This document shows, piece by piece, positions 34,415 through 44,168 of a stretch of DNA of 64,000 nt; positions within the stretch are counted from its first letter, which is position 1, and every line of letters starts with the position of its first letter. The notes under the pieces are model-generated. The model made no database searches. It was not told where the DNA came from and worked only from the letters and a program-made list of their open reading frames with translations. The position numbers and the translations under genes were made by a program. Location: assembly GCF_004803465.1 (NCBI RefSeq), contig NZ_SRSF01000001.1, forward strand, positions 1,302,501-1,366,500, written 5' to 3'. This DNA comes from Neolewinella litorea (lineage in GTDB: Bacteria > Bacteroidota > Bacteroidia > Chitinophagales > Saprospiraceae).

Positions 34415-37400
34415 TGTAGCGTAGGCGGCCACTGATGTAGACCGGACGGTAAAGTACCCGGCGCGGGTGGGCATCGTCCACCAGTTCATCTTCAGTGAAA
34501 CGAATCTCTTCCATTGGGCTACCCTCCTTCAGTCGGTTCAACGCACGGCGAAACCGTTCCAGACCCGCGGGGCGAATGAAATCGCTCAGGTAACGATCTG
34601 GGTATTGGTCCGGTGAACGGAGGTGCGTGGGCATGTGATTGACGAGGATCAACTGTTCGTCGAGGTTGATAAGCCCCGCGTCCTGCTGCAGGTAGCTGAG
34701 CGTTTTCTTGTACTGGTCGATGATGGCGGTAGACTGCCGGCGTTCCACCTCGAACTCGGTAATGTCCTGAACCATTACCATTACCTGATTGACCTCGTTG
34801 TCTTCCGGCCGGCTGCCGACCTTGACGATGGGCAGCAGTTGCAGCTTTAAATAGAGCAGTTGGTCGTCCGGGTCACTGATCGTGATGGACAGCTGACCAA
34901 TCTCCTGGTCGTTAAAGGTTGCCCGGAGGGTTTCACTGAATTTGACCTTGTCCTCAACTTCCGTGATCAAATCGGCGAAGTAAATACCGACCAAGTCCTC
35001 CCTCGACCGCCCGGCCAGCGGCCGGTTGATTTCCTCGATGCGGCTGTTCTCGCGCATGATCCCGATCGTCTCCTCGGTATTGTTAAAAATGGCGGCGTAC
35101 TTCTGCGCCATGTCGGTGAGGCGCCGGCGCGTAGTTACCAGGTCGTTGATGTCCACGAAGGTGATCACCACGCCTTCCACCCGGTGCTGATCAGTGACGT
35201 AGGGCAGCATGCGCAGCAAGTAGAAATTGCCATGGCGGTCCTCGATCTCCTGATCGTGCCGGGAATTGGTCTGCAGGACGAAATGGCAGAGTTCCTCGAT
35301 ATTCAGGTTATCGAAGGGGGTAGAGAAGGAGGTGATCGGCCTTCCCAGGTCCGTCACGTGCAGGTCGAACTGCTGCCCCATGCCAGGGGTGAAGCGACGT
35401 ATCCGGAGTTGATTGTCCACGAAGATCGTACTGATCTGCGTGCTCTTCATCAGGTTGTGAACGTCGTTATTGATGTTATTAAGCTCCTCGTTCTTGCGTT
35501 GAAACTCGGCGTTGACCGTATAAAGCTCCTCGTTTACCGACTGAAGTTCCTCATTGGCGCTATGCATTTCCTCGTTGGAAGCCAGCAACTCTCGGTTGCT
35601 GGACTGCAGTTCCTCGTTGGTGGCCTCCAGCTCGTTGTACAATTTCTGCGCGCGTTGCTCGCTGAGCATCAATTGATTCTCCAGCACTTCGATCTTCTCC
35701 CGCAGTTGCCCGTCGGGAGTAAACACTTCCTCGGTACTAGAATGGCTGGCTACCTCCTCCGGCTCCACGGCAGCGGGAAGAAACTCGATCATGGCGACCG
35801 GCGATTCAGGCTGTGCAACATCCTGCAGGCTGAAGCGTACGCGGAGGTACCGCGGGGCAGACTTGGAATCGGCAACGTTTATCCGCTCGAACGCGCCACT
35901 CTTGCCGGTACGCAGAATGCGGTCGACCCCGGCGGTCAGCAGGTTGCGAGCCTCGTCATTCACCACGGATTGCAGGGTGAGGTGGGCATTAAAGCGGGGC
36001 AACCGCAGCATCCCGTTAAAGTCTCCGTTCAGATAAAGGATGGTGTAGTGCTGGTCCACAAACAGCGTGGCCGGCGCGTACCGCTCGGAGAGAAATCGGG
36101 CAAATTGGTCCATAATCGTGGGGCCGAGCTTAGCGGCCGGCCAGGCAGTCGAATTCTCCCCGTCCGGAGCGTCCTTCAGCCGGTAAGGCGTGAGCGGCAG
36201 TTGCCGGCCCCGAGGGAGCGGGTTCTCCTGTGGCGGTTGAATCCGTTGGGCGGATCGGGCATGTTCGCCCTGGCGCTTGCGGTAGATCTTCCAGCGGCGG
36301 TTGATGTCGGTAAATGCCCGTTGCAGGCTACCCAGGCTTTCGCTGGGCCCCAGCATCAGCACCCCGGTCGGATTGAGGCTGAAATAGAAGTTGTTCAGGA
36401 TCCGTTGCTGGTCCTCCCCGTTAATGTAAATCAGGAAATTGCGGCAGGAAAGCAGGTCGATCCGGATGAAGGGCGGATCATCCAGCAGGTTCTGTACTGC
36501 GAACAGGACGTGCTCCTTCAGTTCCTGACACACTGTGTACCCTTGGGGCGAGCGCACGAAATACCGCTGCAGCCACTCCGGCGGCACGTCGGCCGCGATA
36601 TGGTCCGAATAGACTCCTTCCGCGGCGGTAATGATGGCCCTGCGGTCCACATCCGAGCCGAAAATTTTGAAGGGGCGGGAAATGCCGTGGGTCGTTAGGT
36701 AGTCGTGCATCAAAATGGCCAGGGTATAAACCTCTTCGCCCGTAGAGCAGGCGGGTACCCATATCCTCACCTCCCGGTCTTCCGCTACGGCGCATAACTC
36801 GGGCAATACGTCGAGCCGGATGCTGTTAAACGCTTCCTGATCGCGGAAAAAGCGGGTGACGCCAATCAGGAAGCTTTCGCGCAGCAACTGCAGTTCCTCC
36901 TCGTTGCCGAGGGCAAAGTTCACGTATTCCCGCAAACTGGAAAAGGAGCTCAGTAGGATCCGCTTTTCGATCCGACGCAGGATCGTACCCGGGCGATAGC
37001 GATTAAAATCAACTCGGGAGCTTTCGTTGACGCGGTCCAGGAGCGCCTGGCGCAACTCCGTCGGGCTGTAGCGCTCGGGTTCATCGGATGCATTGCCGTT
37101 GGGACTCCCCGTCTTCTGGATGAACGCGGCCAGGCGTCGGGCCAACTGGTCCGGCGGGAGCACCAGGTCCGGCAACTGGTCGCGCAGGGCGGCGCGGGGC
37201 ATGTCCTCGAAGCGTGCCGTCTCCGCGTCCTGAACCATGACCATTCCGCCCCGGTCCTTCACTTCCAGCAGCCCCCGACTTCCGTCGGAGCCCATGCCGG
37301 ACAGCAAAATCGCGATGGCGTCCTCCCCGTGCGCAGTGGCTAGTGTGGTAAAGAAATCGTCGATGGGTCGGTAGTATTCCGATCTGTCCGTAGGCCGGGG

Positions 37401-37676
37401 CAGGGTGCGAAGCGCGTATTTGTCCACCTGAACTTCCAGATCAGGCGCCCGCACGTATACGTGATCGGGCACGGGCACCGTAGTTTCCAGGAGCGGCACC
37501 ACGCGTAGGGAGGTGACCCGTTGGAGGATCTCGGTAGAATAGCTTTCGTGGTCCGGCGACAAATGCTGGACCACCACGTAAGCCAGCCCCAGGCCGGACC
37601 GTAGTTCGGAGAAGAAGGATTCCAATGCCTCCAGGCCGCCGGCAGAGGCTCCAATGCCAACGATTCTTGCGGACAT
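34386..37676 (-). CDS. CheB-CheR-PAS hybrid signalling protein
   Basis: A 1096-residue cytoplasmic protein. Residues 1-190 are a CheB methylesterase domain with the Ser-His-Asp set in GASAGGLEAL, QHLSPDHES and LLSGMGSDGS. Residues about 205-460 are a CheR methyltransferase with WVPACSTGEEVYTLAI. A PAS-like region follows, then a long coiled coil (about 680-760) built on NEEL repeats, and at least two more PAS domains. There is no histidine kinase or receiver. Such hybrids are thought to modify or sense chemoreceptor-like partners outside chemotaxis. No mcp, cheA or cheW gene lies in the window. Confidence 0.93.
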   Translation of the reverse strand: MSARIVGIGASAGGLEALESFFSELRSGLGLAYVVVQHLSPDHESYSTEILQRVTSLRVVPLLETTVPVPDHVYVRAPDLEVQVDKYALRTLPRPTDRSEYYRPIDDFFTTLATAHGEDAIAILLSGMGSDGSRGLLEVKDRGGMVMVQDAETARFEDMPRAALRDQLPDLVLPPDQLARRLAAFIQKTGSPNGNASDEPERYSPTELRQALLDRVNESSRVDFNRYRPGTILRRIEKRILLSSFSSLREYVNFALGNEEELQLLRESFLIGVTRFFRDQEAFNSIRLDVLPELCAVAEDREVRIWVPACSTGEEVYTLAILMHDYLTTHGISRPFKIFGSDVDRRAIITAAEGVYSDHIAADVPPEWLQRYFVRSPQGYTVCQELKEHVLFAVQNLLDDPPFIRIDLLSCRNFLIYINGEDQQRILNNFYFSLNPTGVLMLGPSESLGSLQRAFTDINRRWKIYRKRQGEHARSAQRIQPPQENPLPRGRQLPLTPYRLKDAPDGENSTAWPAAKLGPTIMDQFARFLSERYAPATLFVDQHYTILYLNGDFNGMLRLPRFNAHLTLQSVVNDEARNLLTAGVDRILRTGKSGAFERINVADSKSAPRYLRVRFSLQDVAQPESPVAMIEFLPAAVEPEEVASHSSTEEVFTPDGQLREKIEVLENQLMLSEQRAQKLYNELEATNEELQSSNRELLASNEEMHSANEELQSVNEELYTVNAEFQRKNEELNNINNDVHNLMKSTQISTIFVDNQLRIRRFTPGMGQQFDLHVTDLGRPITSFSTPFDNLNIEELCHFVLQTNSRHDQEIEDRHGNFYLLRMLPYVTDQHRVEGVVITFVDINDLVTTRRRLTDMAQKYAAIFNNTEETIGIMRENSRIEEINRPLAGRSREDLVGIYFADLITEVEDKVKFSETLRATFNDQEIGQLSITISDPDDQLLYLKLQLLPIVKVGSRPEDNEVNQVMVMVQDITEFEVERRQSTAIIDQYKKTLSYLQQDAGLINLDEQLILVNHMPTHLRSPDQYPDRYLSDFIRPAGLERFRRALNRLKEGSPMEEIRFTEDELVDDAHPRRVLYRPVYISGRLRYISFEVVENT

Positions 37677-37855
37677 TAATCTAGTTTAAACGATTCACCT
37701 GACTGGTACGGCCTGCTCGGCGTCCTGGCCGGTGATTCCCATTACATACCAACATTGAAAACACCCACGATTCCCTTGGCCCTAACGATATGTTAAGGCA
37801 GGAGGTCGTAAACATAACAAATTCACCTCACGGAAGGGTATACGCCCCGATAGGT

Positions 37856-38218
37856 TTACAGCTTGAAGTTGGCCCAAATGGCCTTCCAGCGGTTCAGATA
37901 CCGCCGATCGGTGCAAGTATCTGAGATCATCATGGCGCCCAAACGAACCTGATAAGAAATCACTTCGGGCAACAGCGCGTTATGGAGTTGCTCAAGTTCG
38001 CGCTTGAAGCCACCGTCGGCCCGCTCCAGCTCCCGCCGAAAATACGCCAGCTTCTGCCGCGTAATGCGCCAACTCTGCTGGAGTTCCAGCCGGAGCGGCA
38101 GGGGCATCGGCAGATCCTCCGCCAAGGCTACTACCTGGGCGCTCTGCTGGTCAAGAAGGTTGATGTAGTCGAGGGTGTTGTGCTGAAAGTCAGAGGAAGT
38201 ATCCTGAATACTGGACAT
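37856..38218 (-). CDS. Hypothetical helical protein next to the CheB/CheR genes
   Basis: A 120-residue soluble, probably all-helical protein, start ATG 38218 (MSSIQDTSSDF). Motifs seen: ELERADGGFKRELEQL and a Trp-rich end RYLNRWKAIWANFKL. I do not recognise a family. It lies between two CheB-domain genes on the same strand, with gaps of 156 and 179 bases, which suggests but does not show a link to them. The AT-rich gap 38219-38374 before it holds no other gene. Confidence 0.6.
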   Translation of the reverse strand: MSSIQDTSSDFQHNTLDYINLLDQQSAQVVALAEDLPMPLPLRLELQQSWRITRQKLAYFRRELERADGGFKRELEQLHNALLPEVISYQVRLGAMMISDTCTDRRYLNRWKAIWANFKL

Positions 38219-38374
38219 AGGGTGGTGTATTTCTGAACCTGCAGCTTTGCAAAAATCATGCCACATTCTTACATTACTCTATAACAGATATATAAACATC
38301 GATATTACAAACATATATTCTCCATTATCAAATCCGATACAATTCGAGAGCCGGTTTTTATTACATTTAGAGTT

Positions 38375-39439
38375 TTACGAAATATCGTATCCGTCCTCGT
38401 CCCCCGTCTCCCCCGCCTGCTCCCCCGCTACCACCCGACGGGTACGGCCCAATTGTTCCTGGATATCCTGCGCCCGCCGCCGATACCGCTTGACCACCGC
38501 CTCCGTCTCCGTTCCATCCAGTTGCTCGGCCATGCGGCTGAGTAAAAACCGGGTTTCCTCCAGCCACCGACTGATTTCCCCTATCGCCCGCTCGGTTTGG
38601 TCGCGCGTGAGGTTCAGCAGGGCCTCGGCCGTAAACACATGACCCGATGCACAGTCAAATTCCAACTGCCGGCGCGGCCCCCGCTGCTGCAGGGCGTGAT
38701 GACATTCCGGGCAGGTAAGGGGTACGCTGCCCCCCTTATTGTCGTCCGATGGCGACGACGTTGAAGATCCGGTGCCGGTCGGCGCTGCGGATGATTCCCC
38801 CACCCCCTGCGCCGGCGCGGGGGAGTTGGCCTTCGGCGGACCAGTCACCGGCGTGATTTTTTCTCGGCTCAGCCTGCTCAGCAACGTACCGATCTCGGAA
38901 GTGGATATTACGTAATCCACGGAGGTATACCGCATCACCGCTTTCGGCATGTCGGGGAACCTTGCCTCGGCCGGATCCTGCACCACCGCGATCCCGCCGT
39001 TGCGTTTGACCGACCACATCCCCGCCGCTCCGTCGCTGAGGGCCCCGCTCAGCACAACCCCAATGACCCGCTCGCGGTACGTAAAGGAGGCCGAGCGGAA
39101 AAGGGCATCCACGGCCGGTCGGAAGCGGTTCTCCGGGGGGCCCATAGCCACCCCAACCCGATCTCTTTCCACGAGGAGGTGCCGGTCGGCGGGGGCCAGG
39201 TAGATTATCCCCGGCTTGATGACCTCTCCGTCCCGCGCCTTTCTTACGGTCATGCCGGTATGGGGCTGGAGCACGACGTCCAGGTTACTGTAATTATTGG
39301 CGGGCAGGTGCTGCACGATAAAGATGGCGATGTGCAAGTCATCCGGAATGCCCTTGACCAGGGTTACGAGTGCTTCAATCCCTCCGGCTGATGCGCCTAC
39401 CACCACTACGTTTCGGAATGTCGTCTCGAGTAAATTCAT
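38375..39439 (-). CDS. CheB-type methylesterase with C-terminal CxxC domain
   Basis: A 354-residue protein. The CheB domain (1-190) has GASAGGIEAL, QHLPANNYSNL and VVLSGALSDGAAG, so Ser, His and Asp of the esterase triad are kept. It lacks a receiver domain. A Pro/Ser/Ala-rich linker leads to a C-terminal part with CPECHHAL and CASGHVFTAEALL, a Cys/His arrangement shared by stand-alone CheB proteins, and a long helix. ATG 39439 (MNLLETTFRNVVVVGAS) is chosen over the frame extending to 39751. Divergent from the dipeptide epimerase gene. Confidence 0.88.
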   Translation of the reverse strand: MNLLETTFRNVVVVGASAGGIEALVTLVKGIPDDLHIAIFIVQHLPANNYSNLDVVLQPHTGMTVRKARDGEVIKPGIIYLAPADRHLLVERDRVGVAMGPPENRFRPAVDALFRSASFTYRERVIGVVLSGALSDGAAGMWSVKRNGGIAVVQDPAEARFPDMPKAVMRYTSVDYVISTSEIGTLLSRLSREKITPVTGPPKANSPAPAQGVGESSAAPTGTGSSTSSPSDDNKGGSVPLTCPECHHALQQRGPRRQLEFDCASGHVFTAEALLNLTRDQTERAIGEISRWLEETRFLLSRMAEQLDGTETEAVVKRYRRRAQDIQEQLGRTRRVVAGEQAGETGDEDGYDIS

Positions 39440-39514
39440 AGTTGGGTTCAGGCGGCGGTGCGCGGGTTTCGTGAAAATACAACAATGCCGGCAAGGCGGG
39501 TGCTGCCAAGCCGC

Positions 39515-39522
39515 TACCTTCA
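39515..39522 (+). promoter_or_regulatory. Weak candidate -7 box of the epimerase-fumC operon
   Basis: TACCTTCA, two mismatches to TAnnTTTG, 25 bases before the epimerase ATG. Confidence 0.25.
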
Positions 39523-39547
39523 CGCCCGCCCCAAGTTTGGCCCCCTT

Positions 39548-40648
39548 ATGCTGATTCGCGAAATCACCCTTTTTCCGCTTCGCCTGCCCCTCCGCAAGCC
39601 CTTCGTTATTTCCCTGGGCGCGCTGACCCACGCCGAGAACCTTTTCGTGCGGGTGCGCACCGTCGACGGGCGGGAAGGCTGGGGAGAGGCCAGTCCCTTT
39701 CCCACCATCCACGGCGAGACACTGGACGGGGCGGTGGCCATTGGTCGCCACCTCGCGACCCGGCTGTTAGGCACGCCGGCCGATGCGGCACCCGCGTATA
39801 CCGCCCTGATGGCCCGCGCCCTCCACGGCAACCACGCTCTGAAATCTTCCTTCGACCTGGCCCTGCACGACCTGGCCGCCCAGGCCGCCGGCCTGCCCCT
39901 CTACCGGTACCTGGGCGGAAGCGTTAACCGGACCCTGTACACCGATTACACGGTCAGCCTCGGCAGCAGGGAGCAGATGACCGCCGACGCCCGGGATATT
40001 GTGGAGCGGGGTTTCCCCGTGATCAAGATCAAACTGGGGGAGGATCCCCAGGCCGACATCGAACGGGTTGCCGCCATTGCCGCCGCGGTAGGACCCGACA
40101 TCCCCTTGCGCCTGGACGCCAACCAGGGCTGGACCTTCGACGCAGCCGTGGTGGCGCTGCGGGGTATGGCCCCCTTCAACGTCCAGCACTGCGAGGCCCC
40201 CATCGACCGCTACGAATGGACCCGGCTGCCCGAACTGCGGCGGCTGAGCCCCATTCCGCTGATGGCCGACGAGAGTTGCTGGGACCACCACGACGCCCGA
40301 CGCCTGACCGCCATCGGGGCCGTCGACCGCATCAACATCAAGCTGAGCAAATCGGGTGGCCTGCACACCGCCCGCAAGATCATCGAAACCACCGACCTGC
40401 CCCTGCAGGTAGGCGGCTTCCTGGAGTCGCGGCTGGGCTTCACGGCCGCCGCGCACCTGGCGTTGAGCAGCCCGCGGGTGGAGTTCTGCGATTTCGATAC
40501 ACCGCTGATGCACGCCGAAGATGTAGTGGAGGATGGCATTTCCTACGGCCCCGGCGGCACCGTTACGGTCCCGGAAGTGCCAGGGCTCGGCGCCCGGCTG
40601 CGCCCGGAATATCAATTACCTTCGTCCTGCCAAATAACAATTGCATGA
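39548..40648 (+). CDS. Dipeptide (L-Ala-D/L-Glu type) epimerase, enolase superfamily
   Basis: A 366-residue muconate-lactonizing-type enzyme. The catalytic lysines are in VIKIKLG and [10 protein letters not shown], and the metal-binding acids in [15 protein letters not shown] and MADESCW, so the active site is complete. These enzymes racemise dipeptides from peptidoglycan recycling in the cytoplasm. Start ATG 39548 ([19 protein letters not shown]) matches the family; the longer frame to 39458 does not. It overlaps fumC by ATGA. The precise dipeptide is uncertain. Confidence 0.9.
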   Translation: MLIREITLFPLRLPLRKPFVISLGALTHAENLFVRVRTVDGREGWGEASPFPTIHGETLDGAVAIGRHLATRLLGTPADAAPAYTALMARALHGNHALKSSFDLALHDLAAQAAGLPLYRYLGGSVNRTLYTDYTVSLGSREQMTADARDIVERGFPVIKIKLGEDPQADIERVAAIAAAVGPDIPLRLDANQGWTFDAAVVALRGMAPFNVQHCEAPIDRYEWTRLPELRRLSPIPLMADESCWDHHDARRLTAIGAVDRINIKLSKSGGLHTARKIIETTDLPLQVGGFLESRLGFTAAAHLALSSPRVEFCDFDTPLMHAEDVVEDGISYGPGGTVTVPEVPGLGARLRPEYQLPSSCQITIA

Positions 40649-42027
40649 ATACCCGCCAGGAAAAAGACAGCATCGGCTACGTAGACGTACCCGCCGAGCG
40701 CTACTGGGGCGCACAGACCCAGCGCAGTTTCACCAATTTCGAGATCGGAGGCCAGTTGATGCCCCGCGAGGTCATCCACGCCTTCGCCGTCCTCAAGAAG
40801 GCCGCCGCCCGCACCAATGCCTCCCTGGGCGTACTGGAGCGTGGTAAATCAGACCTCATCGGGCGCGTTGCCGACGAGATCCTCAGTGGACAGCTCGACG
40901 AAGAGTTTCCGCTGGTGGTCTGGCAAACCGGTTCCGGCACCCAGTCCAATATGAATGTCAACGAGGTGATCGCCAACCGCGGGCACGTCCTGCAGGGGGG
41001 AGACCTGGCCGATGACCGGAAGGTGCTCCACCCCAACGACGACGTCAACAAAAGCCAATCGAGCAACGACACCTTCCCTACCGCCATGCACATCGCCGCC
41101 TACCAGATCCTGGTGGAGAACACCATTCCCGGGGTGGAACAGCTGCGCGATACCCTGCACGCCAAGGCGGAGGAGATGAAGGACGTCGTCAAGATCGGCC
41201 GCACCCACTTCATGGACGCCACGCCGCTTACGCTGGGCCAAGAGTTCAGCGGCTACGTCAGTCAGCTCGATCACGGTCTGCGGGCTCTGCGCAACACCCT
41301 GGACCACCTTTCGGAGCTCGCCCTGGGCGGTACGGCCGTCGGCACCGGGCTGAACGCACCCGAAGGTTACGCCGAGGCGGTGGCTCAGGAGATCGCCGAC
41401 CTTACCGGTCTCCCCTTCCGGACGGCGGATAACAAGTTCGAAGCCCTGGCAGCCCACGACGCGATTGTCGAATCACACGGTGCGCTCAAGACCCTTGCGG
41501 CCAGCCTGACCAAGATCGGCAACGACATCCGGATGCTTTCCAGCGGACCGCGGTCCGGCATCGGCGAGATCATCATCCCGGCCAACGAGCCCGGCAGCAG
41601 CATCATGCCCGGCAAGGTGAACCCCACCCAGAGCGAAGCCCTGACGATGGCCATGGCCCAGGTGATGGGCAACGACGTAGCCATCAACATCGGCGGCATG
41701 ACGGGGCACTTTGAGCTCAACGTCTTCAAACCCCTGATGATCTACAACTTCCTGGTCAGCGCCCGCCTGATCGGCGATGCGGCCCGCAGCTTCGAACAGA
41801 ATTGCGCGGCCGGCATCGAACCCAACCGCAACCGGATCACCGAGCACTTGAACAACAGTCTGATGCTGGTGACCGCCCTGAACACCAAGATCGGCTACGA
41901 CAAGGCCGCGACCATCGCCAAGAAAGCCTACGCCGAGGATACGACGCTGAAGGCCGCGGCGTTGGACCTGGGCTACCTGACCTCGGAAGAGTTCGACGCC
42001 TGGGTAAAGCCCGAGTCGATGATCTGA
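40645..42027 (+). CDS. fumC: Class II fumarate hydratase
   Basis: A 460-residue fumarase, normal length. It interconverts fumarate and malate in the TCA cycle. The fumarase/aspartase signature [13 protein letters not shown] is intact at about residue 318, with the blocks [14 protein letters not shown] and [16 protein letters not shown]. The start at ATG 40645 overlaps the epimerase stop; a weak -7 box, TACCTTCG, lies inside the epimerase gene at 40617-40624. A strong hairpin ends the operon. Confidence 0.97.
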   Translation: MNTRQEKDSIGYVDVPAERYWGAQTQRSFTNFEIGGQLMPREVIHAFAVLKKAAARTNASLGVLERGKSDLIGRVADEILSGQLDEEFPLVVWQTGSGTQSNMNVNEVIANRGHVLQGGDLADDRKVLHPNDDVNKSQSSNDTFPTAMHIAAYQILVENTIPGVEQLRDTLHAKAEEMKDVVKIGRTHFMDATPLTLGQEFSGYVSQLDHGLRALRNTLDHLSELALGGTAVGTGLNAPEGYAEAVAQEIADLTGLPFRTADNKFEALAAHDAIVESHGALKTLAASLTKIGNDIRMLSSGPRSGIGEIIIPANEPGSSIMPGKVNPTQSEALTMAMAQVMGNDVAINIGGMTGHFELNVFKPLMIYNFLVSARLIGDAARSFEQNCAAGIEPNRNRITEHLNNSLMLVTALNTKIGYDKAATIAKKAYAEDTTLKAAALDLGYLTSEEFDAWVKPESMI

Positions 42028-42036
42028 TCCGGCAAC

Positions 42037-42078
42037 CCGACGGTCCGTTCGGGCATTACACGCCCGACGGACCGTCGG
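42037..42078 (+). terminator. Strong hairpin after fumC
   Basis: Seventeen base pairs with one bulged T (42048) and a 7-base loop, 10 bases after the fumC stop. No T run follows. The next gene begins only 17 bases downstream, so the hairpin may also affect its translation. Confidence 0.65.
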
Positions 42079-42094
42079 AACAGCCCCACTCCCC

Positions 42095-44113
42095 ATGGCA
42101 TTTCTCTACCCTTCCTTTTTGTGGGCCCTTGCGCTGATCGCCATTCCGGTGATTATCCACCTGTTCTATTTTCGCCGGTTCCGCAAGGTGTACTTCAGCA
42201 ACGTGCGCTTCCTGCGGGAAGTGAAGGAAGAGACGAGCATGCGCAGCCGGCTGCGCAACCTGCTGATCCTGCTGATGCGCTGTCTGGCCGTGGCCGCGCT
42301 CGTGCTGGCCTTTGCCCAACCCTACCTGCCGGTGCAGGACGGGGTACTCAGGGGGCGCAAGGCAGTCAGCATCTACGTAGACAACAGTTTCAGTATGGGC
42401 GCGGAGGGCGATCGGGCACCCCTGCTGCAGGTGGCCAAGGACCGGGCGCGCGACCTGGTGGGGGCATACGGCCCCGAAGACCGCTTCCAGGTGCTCACCA
42501 ATGCATTCAGCGGCGGCACCCAGCGGCTGGTAGGTCAGCAGGAGGCCCTCGATGCCCTGGAGGCCATTCGGATCGGTCCGGAAAGCCGGCCACTGTCGCG
42601 GGTGCTCGACCGGCAGGTCTCGGCCTTCGGCACCGAAACCCTCGACCACCGGCTGGTGTACCAGATCTCTGACTTTCAGCGGAACGTCACCGACCTGGAA
42701 AACCCCGATACCAGCCTGTCGGTCAATCTGGTCCCCCTGCAGGCCGTACAGGAACGCAACCTGGCCATCGACTCGGCCTGGTTCGACGCCCCGGTGCCGC
42801 AATTGAACCAGAATAACCTGCTGCTCGTCCGCGTACGCAACTTCAGCGACCAGACCCTGGACAACGTGCGCCTTAGCCTCACTTACGACGGACAAACCAA
42901 ACCCGTGGGTACACTATCCCTGCCCCCGCGGGGCTCGGTGATCGACAGCGTCTTTCTGAACATCACCCAGGGGGGAAGCGGCACCGCACGGCTGACCATC
43001 ACCGATTACCCGGTGGAGTTCGACGACGACTACTTTCTGGCCTTCCGGACCACCGATCGGGTTCGCGTGCTCAACATCAACGGCGATGAGGCCTTCGACC
43101 GCAACCTGAGCGCTGCCCTGCGGCTGGGGGTTTTCGAACCTACCCAGGTGCCGGCCCAGCGCATCGATTACGGTGGCCTGTCCGGCTATGATCTGGTGGT
43201 GCTGACCGATATGGACGCGATCGGCAGCGGTCTGGCCGAACAACTGCGACAGTACGTTCGCGACGGCGGCAACCTACTGGTCTTTCCGCCCCGCAACGCC
43301 GACCCGGGCAGCTACAACGCCTTCCTGCAGTCACTGCCCGCCGACGAACTCCTCGCCTACCAGGAACAAAGTCGGGAAGTAAGCGGCCTCAACGACGAAG
43401 CCTTCATCTTCGGTGGGGTGTTCGAGAACCGTCGCTCGGCACTGAACCTGCCCACCACCGCCGGCAACTTTCCCCTTACCCGCTACGGGGCCCGTGCCCA
43501 GGAAGCCCTGCTGACCTACCGCGACGGCAGTACCGCCCTGGCGAAGTATTCCGTCGGCGAAGGCAACCTCTACCTGAGCGCTGCCCCCCTCGCTACCGGC
43601 ATAAATAACCTGTCGCTCAACGCCGAGGTCTTCATCCCCATGCTGTACAAGATGGGCATCAGCAGCGGTCGGCGGCGGCCCGCGGCCTACACCATCGGGC
43701 GCGATGAGGTGATCGAAACAGGCCGGCGGCAGTCGTCGGGGGAGATAGTCTACAAACTTCGCGGCCCCGGCGGAGAATTCATCCCCGAGCAGCGCGCCAT
43801 CGGCAACCGGGTGGCCCTGGGCCTGGGTGGCCAGGTACCCGAAGCGGGCATCTACGAACTGGTCATCAACGACGAAGTCGTCGAGTCCTTCGCCTTTAAC
43901 TACGACCGGACGGAGTCGGACCTGAGCTACACCCCCCTCGACAAACTGGAAAACATCGCCAACACCTCGGTGCTGGACGCCGACAGCCAGGCCGCGCTCC
44001 TCGAAGAGGTGCGCAGCCGCAACGAAGGCCGGCCCCTGTGGCGCTACTTCATCTGGGCTGCCCTGCTCTTCCTCCTGGCCGAAGTGCTCCTGCTGCGGTT
44101 CTGGAAGGTGTAG
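42095..44113 (+). CDS. BatA-domain membrane protein with VWA-like region
   Basis: A 672-residue protein. The N-terminal BatA block, MAFLYPSFLWALALIAIPV and IHLFYFRRFRKVYFSNVRFL, contains the first helix; a second helix is at about residue 60 and a third at the C-terminus (FIWAALLFLLAEVLLLRF). Between them lies a VWA-like region with DNSFSMGAEG, and a periplasmic beta-rich part. Family members occur in the Bacteroidota aerotolerance (Bat) cluster or, as here, next to a dihydroorotase-like gene. Function unknown. Confidence 0.88.
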   Translation: MAFLYPSFLWALALIAIPVIIHLFYFRRFRKVYFSNVRFLREVKEETSMRSRLRNLLILLMRCLAVAALVLAFAQPYLPVQDGVLRGRKAVSIYVDNSFSMGAEGDRAPLLQVAKDRARDLVGAYGPEDRFQVLTNAFSGGTQRLVGQQEALDALEAIRIGPESRPLSRVLDRQVSAFGTETLDHRLVYQISDFQRNVTDLENPDTSLSVNLVPLQAVQERNLAIDSAWFDAPVPQLNQNNLLLVRVRNFSDQTLDNVRLSLTYDGQTKPVGTLSLPPRGSVIDSVFLNITQGGSGTARLTITDYPVEFDDDYFLAFRTTDRVRVLNINGDEAFDRNLSAALRLGVFEPTQVPAQRIDYGGLSGYDLVVLTDMDAIGSGLAEQLRQYVRDGGNLLVFPPRNADPGSYNAFLQSLPADELLAYQEQSREVSGLNDEAFIFGGVFENRRSALNLPTTAGNFPLTRYGARAQEALLTYRDGSTALAKYSVGEGNLYLSAAPLATGINNLSLNAEVFIPMLYKMGISSGRRRPAAYTIGRDEVIETGRRQSSGEIVYKLRGPGGEFIPEQRAIGNRVALGLGGQVPEAGIYELVINDEVVESFAFNYDRTESDLSYTPLDKLENIANTSVLDADSQAALLEEVRSRNEGRPLWRYFIWAALLFLLAEVLLLRFWKV

Positions 44114-44153
44114 CACTCCCCTGCCCTGCCGCCCGGAATTGCGGCCGCTTTGA

Positions 44154-44161
44154 TACCTTTG
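44154..44161 (+). promoter_or_regulatory. -7 box abutting the dihydroorotase-like start
   Basis: TACCTTTG, exact match, ends 7 bases before the ATG at 44169, predicting an mRNA with little or no leader. Confidence 0.5.
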
Positions 44162-44168
44162 CCCGCCT

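Noticed and set aside
35450-35650. Short tandem-repeat-like DNA in the CheB-CheR gene
   Set aside because: It encodes the NEEL heptad-type coiled coil seen in this protein family, not a CRISPR array or DNA repeat element.
34860-36698. 612-codon plus-strand frame opposite the CheB-CheR gene
   Set aside because: The translation is low-complexity Gln/Leu/Val-rich and opposite a recognisable CheR and PAS protein.
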